The notes beneath the pieces were generated by a model. It saw only the letters and a list, made by a program, of their open reading frames with translations. It did no database searches and was not told the origin of the DNA. Position numbers and translations under genes: made by a program. Source: Gaiellasilicea sp035645095 (GTDB lineage: Bacteria; Actinomycetota; Thermoleophilia; Gaiellales; Gaiellaceae). Taken from it: a DNA stretch of 6,892 nt. The stretch lies in the NCBI GenBank assembly GCA_035645095.1, contig DASQNG010000127.1:1-6892 (forward strand), written 5' to 3'. Position 1 is the stretch's first letter; each line of letters starts with the position of its first letter. This document shows, piece after piece, positions 5,577-6,892 of the stretch.

Positions 5577-5582
5577 TACCCT
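5577..5582 (+). promoter_or_regulatory. Leaderless -10 box for mrp
   Basis: TACCCT (fits TAnnnT) begins 1 base after the DUF72 stop codon and ends 7 bases before the GTG start of mrp. No Shine-Dalgarno site is present in the 14-base gap. This suggests mrp can be transcribed from its own leaderless start in addition to readthrough. Confidence 0.45.
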
Positions 5583-5589
5583 CGGCGGC

Positions 5590-6654
5590 GTGGAGGTCGA
5601 CCGCGACGCAGTCCTGAAGGCGCTCGAGCACGTGATCGACCCGGAGCTCCGGAGGCCGGTGACGGAGCTCGACATGGTGCGGGACGTCGTGATCGAGGGC
5701 GACGACGTCGCAGTCGTGATCGCGCTCACCGTCGCCGGCTGCCCGCTGCGGAGCTCGTTCGAGGAGCAGGTGGCGACGCACGTCGGCGCCGTCCACGGCG
5801 TCGAGCGGACGCGCGTCCGCTTCGACGTGATGTCGCCGGACGAGAAGCAGGCGCTGACGACGAAGCTGCGCGGCGGCCGCCCGGAGAAGTCGATCTCGCT
5901 CGACCCGTCGACGCGCGTGATCGCCGTCGCGAGCGGAAAGGGCGGCGTGGGCAAGTCGTCGCTCACGGTCAACCTCGCCGCGGCTCTCGACGCGCTCGGC
6001 CAGCAGGTAGGGCTGATCGACGCTGACGTCTACGGCCACTCGCTGCCGCACATGCTCGGTGTCTCGCAGCGGCCGGTCGTCGTCGACCGCATGATCGTGC
6101 CGCCGGTTCGCGGTCGGCTCAAGTTCATCTCGATCGGCAGCTTCCTCGACGACAACTCGCCGGTGATGTGGCGCGGGCCGATGCTGCACCGGGCGCTCGA
6201 GCAGTTCCTCTCGGACGTTCACTGGGGCGAGCTCGACACGATGGTGGTCGACATGCCGCCCGGCACCGGCGACATGGCGATCTCGCTCGGGCAGCTCCTG
6301 CCGCGGGCGGAGGTGCTGCTCGTGACGACGCCGCAGCCGCTCGCGCAGGAGGTGGCTGCGCGTGCCGCGACGATGGCCGAGCGGATCGGGCAGAAGGTGC
6401 TCGGCGTCGTCGAGAACATGAGCGGCGAGACGTTCGGGACGGGCGGCGGGGCCACGCTCGCGGACGAGCTCGGCGTGCCGCTCCTCGCGACGATCCCGCT
6501 CGACACGGCGCTGCGGGAGGCCGGGGACACGGGCACACCGGTCGTCGAGGCGCATCCCGAGTCGCCGGCGGCACGGGCGCTGACGGCGCTCGCGGAGACG
6601 GTGGCGGCGTCGCGTCCGGCCGCGATCCGGCGGCCGCTCACGCTGCTCACCTGA
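5590..6654 (+). CDS. mrp: Mrp/ApbC/NBP35-type P-loop ATPase with N-terminal MIP18 (DUF59) domain
   Basis: Family role: cytoplasmic iron-sulfur cluster carrier or assembly ATPase. Seen: 354 residues. The MIP18-like domain (about 4-80) has VIDPELRRPVTELDMV (15-30) and VAGCPLRSS (48-56). The ATPase domain has the deviant Walker A SGKGGVGKSSL (115-125), LIDADVYGHSLPHMLG (142-157), VMWRGPM (192-198), VVDMPPGTGD (219-228) and TTPQPLAQEVAAR (246-258). Where many Mrp/ApbC proteins carry a C-terminal CxxC cluster site after NMS, this one reads NMSGETFGTGGG (276-287). The only cysteine in the protein is Cys51, so direct dimer-bridging cluster binding as in ApbC is doubtful; as I recall it, Mrp of mycobacteria also lacks this motif. 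GTG at 5590 is the natural start just before the MIP18 domain. It follows the DUF72 gene by 14 bases and precedes the HAD gene by 4. Confidence 0.95.
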   Translation: MEVDRDAVLKALEHVIDPELRRPVTELDMVRDVVIEGDDVAVVIALTVAGCPLRSSFEEQVATHVGAVHGVERTRVRFDVMSPDEKQALTTKLRGGRPEKSISLDPSTRVIAVASGKGGVGKSSLTVNLAAALDALGQQVGLIDADVYGHSLPHMLGVSQRPVVVDRMIVPPVRGRLKFISIGSFLDDNSPVMWRGPMLHRALEQFLSDVHWGELDTMVVDMPPGTGDMAISLGQLLPRAEVLLVTTPQPLAQEVAARAATMAERIGQKVLGVVENMSGETFGTGGGATLADELGVPLLATIPLDTALREAGDTGTPVVEAHPESPAARALTALAETVAASRPAAIRRPLTLLT

Positions 6655-6658
6655 GCGC

Positions 6659-6892
6659 GTGCGGACGGCGGCGTTCTTCGACCTCGACCGCACGCTCCTC
6701 CGGCGGTCGAGCGCGCTCGCGCTCGCCGGCTCCTTCCGCGAGCGGGGGCTGATCGGGCGGACACAGCTGGCGAAGGCGGCCGCCTGGCAGCTCCTCTTCG
6801 TCGCGCGCGGCGCGAGCGCCGACGCCGTCCGCCGCGCATCCGAGGACGGGCTGATGATCCTGCGCGGCTTCCCGGTCGAGGAGTTGCGCACG
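6659..6892 (+). CDS. HAD-superfamily subfamily IB hydrolase, N-terminal part (3' end beyond window)
   Basis: Family role: Mg2+-dependent phosphatase related to phosphoserine phosphatase; the substrate is unknown. Seen: 78 residues from GTG at 6659. The catalytic motif FFDLDRTLL (6-14) has nucleophile Asp8 and acid/base Asp10, and is followed by a helical cap-like region (ERGLIGRTQLAKAAAWQLLF). The FFDLDxTLL plus SSAL pattern resembles the HAD-IB hypothetical group that includes SerB-like proteins. Later HAD motifs (Ser/Thr, Lys, GDxxxD) lie outside the window. Starts 4 bases after the mrp stop with no Shine-Dalgarno site, so it is probably part of the same transcription unit. Confidence 0.8.
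   Translation, partial: MRTAAFFDLDRTLLRRSSALALAGSFRERGLIGRTQLAKAAAWQLLFVARGASADAVRRASEDGLMILRGFPVEELRT

Noticed and set aside
5461..6891. A 476-codon minus-strand frame opposite mrp and the HAD gene
   Set aside because: Arg/His/Glu-rich antisense of the confidently identified mrp gene; no motif.

Overview
The window is about 6.9 kb of very GC-rich (roughly 70% by eye) bacterial chromosome. GC-ending codons dominate, GTG starts are frequent and Shine-Dalgarno sites are scarce. Several genes have a TAnnnT box 6-8 bases before the start codon, the usual layout of leaderless actinobacterial genes. Together with the protein families this suggests a high-GC actinobacterium, possibly of the Thermoleophilia (Gaiellales/Solirubrobacterales). 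That lineage call is an inference from style, not from a marker gene.

Left part, minus strand (1-1011): an arsenic methylation unit. arsR, an As(III)-sensing repressor, is followed 4 bases later by arsM, an arsenite S-adenosylmethionine methyltransferase cut by the window edge. A consensus-like promoter upstream of arsR is interleaved with two copies of an inverted repeat, a convincing autoregulatory operator. Next (about 1012-1240) is non-coding DNA holding what looks like a decayed 5' fragment of an esterase gene, with a frameshift and an in-frame stop.

Middle, minus strand (1241-2911): an OB-fold plus HD-domain protein of the YhaM exoribonuclease type, followed 9 bases later by an EamA/DMT-type ten-helix transporter. 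Both read away from a 44-base divergent intergenic region at 2912-2955.

Right part, plus strand (2956-6892): five closely packed genes. They encode a DUF1015 protein, an inositol-monophosphatase-family phosphatase (overlapping ATGA junction), a DUF72 TIM-barrel protein (overlapping by 34 bases), an Mrp/ApbC-type P-loop ATPase with an N-terminal MIP18 domain, and the start of a HAD-IB hydrolase cut by the window edge. Spacing suggests a single transcription unit with a likely additional leaderless promoter just before mrp.

No rRNA, tRNA, CRISPR array, transposase or phage gene was seen. Most of the window is ordinary housekeeping or accessory chromosome. The points most worth checking are the arsR operator/promoter architecture and the combined cysteine sites of ArsR, the esterase relic, the cysteine-poor Mrp, and the DUF1015/phosphatase/DUF72 cluster of unassigned function.
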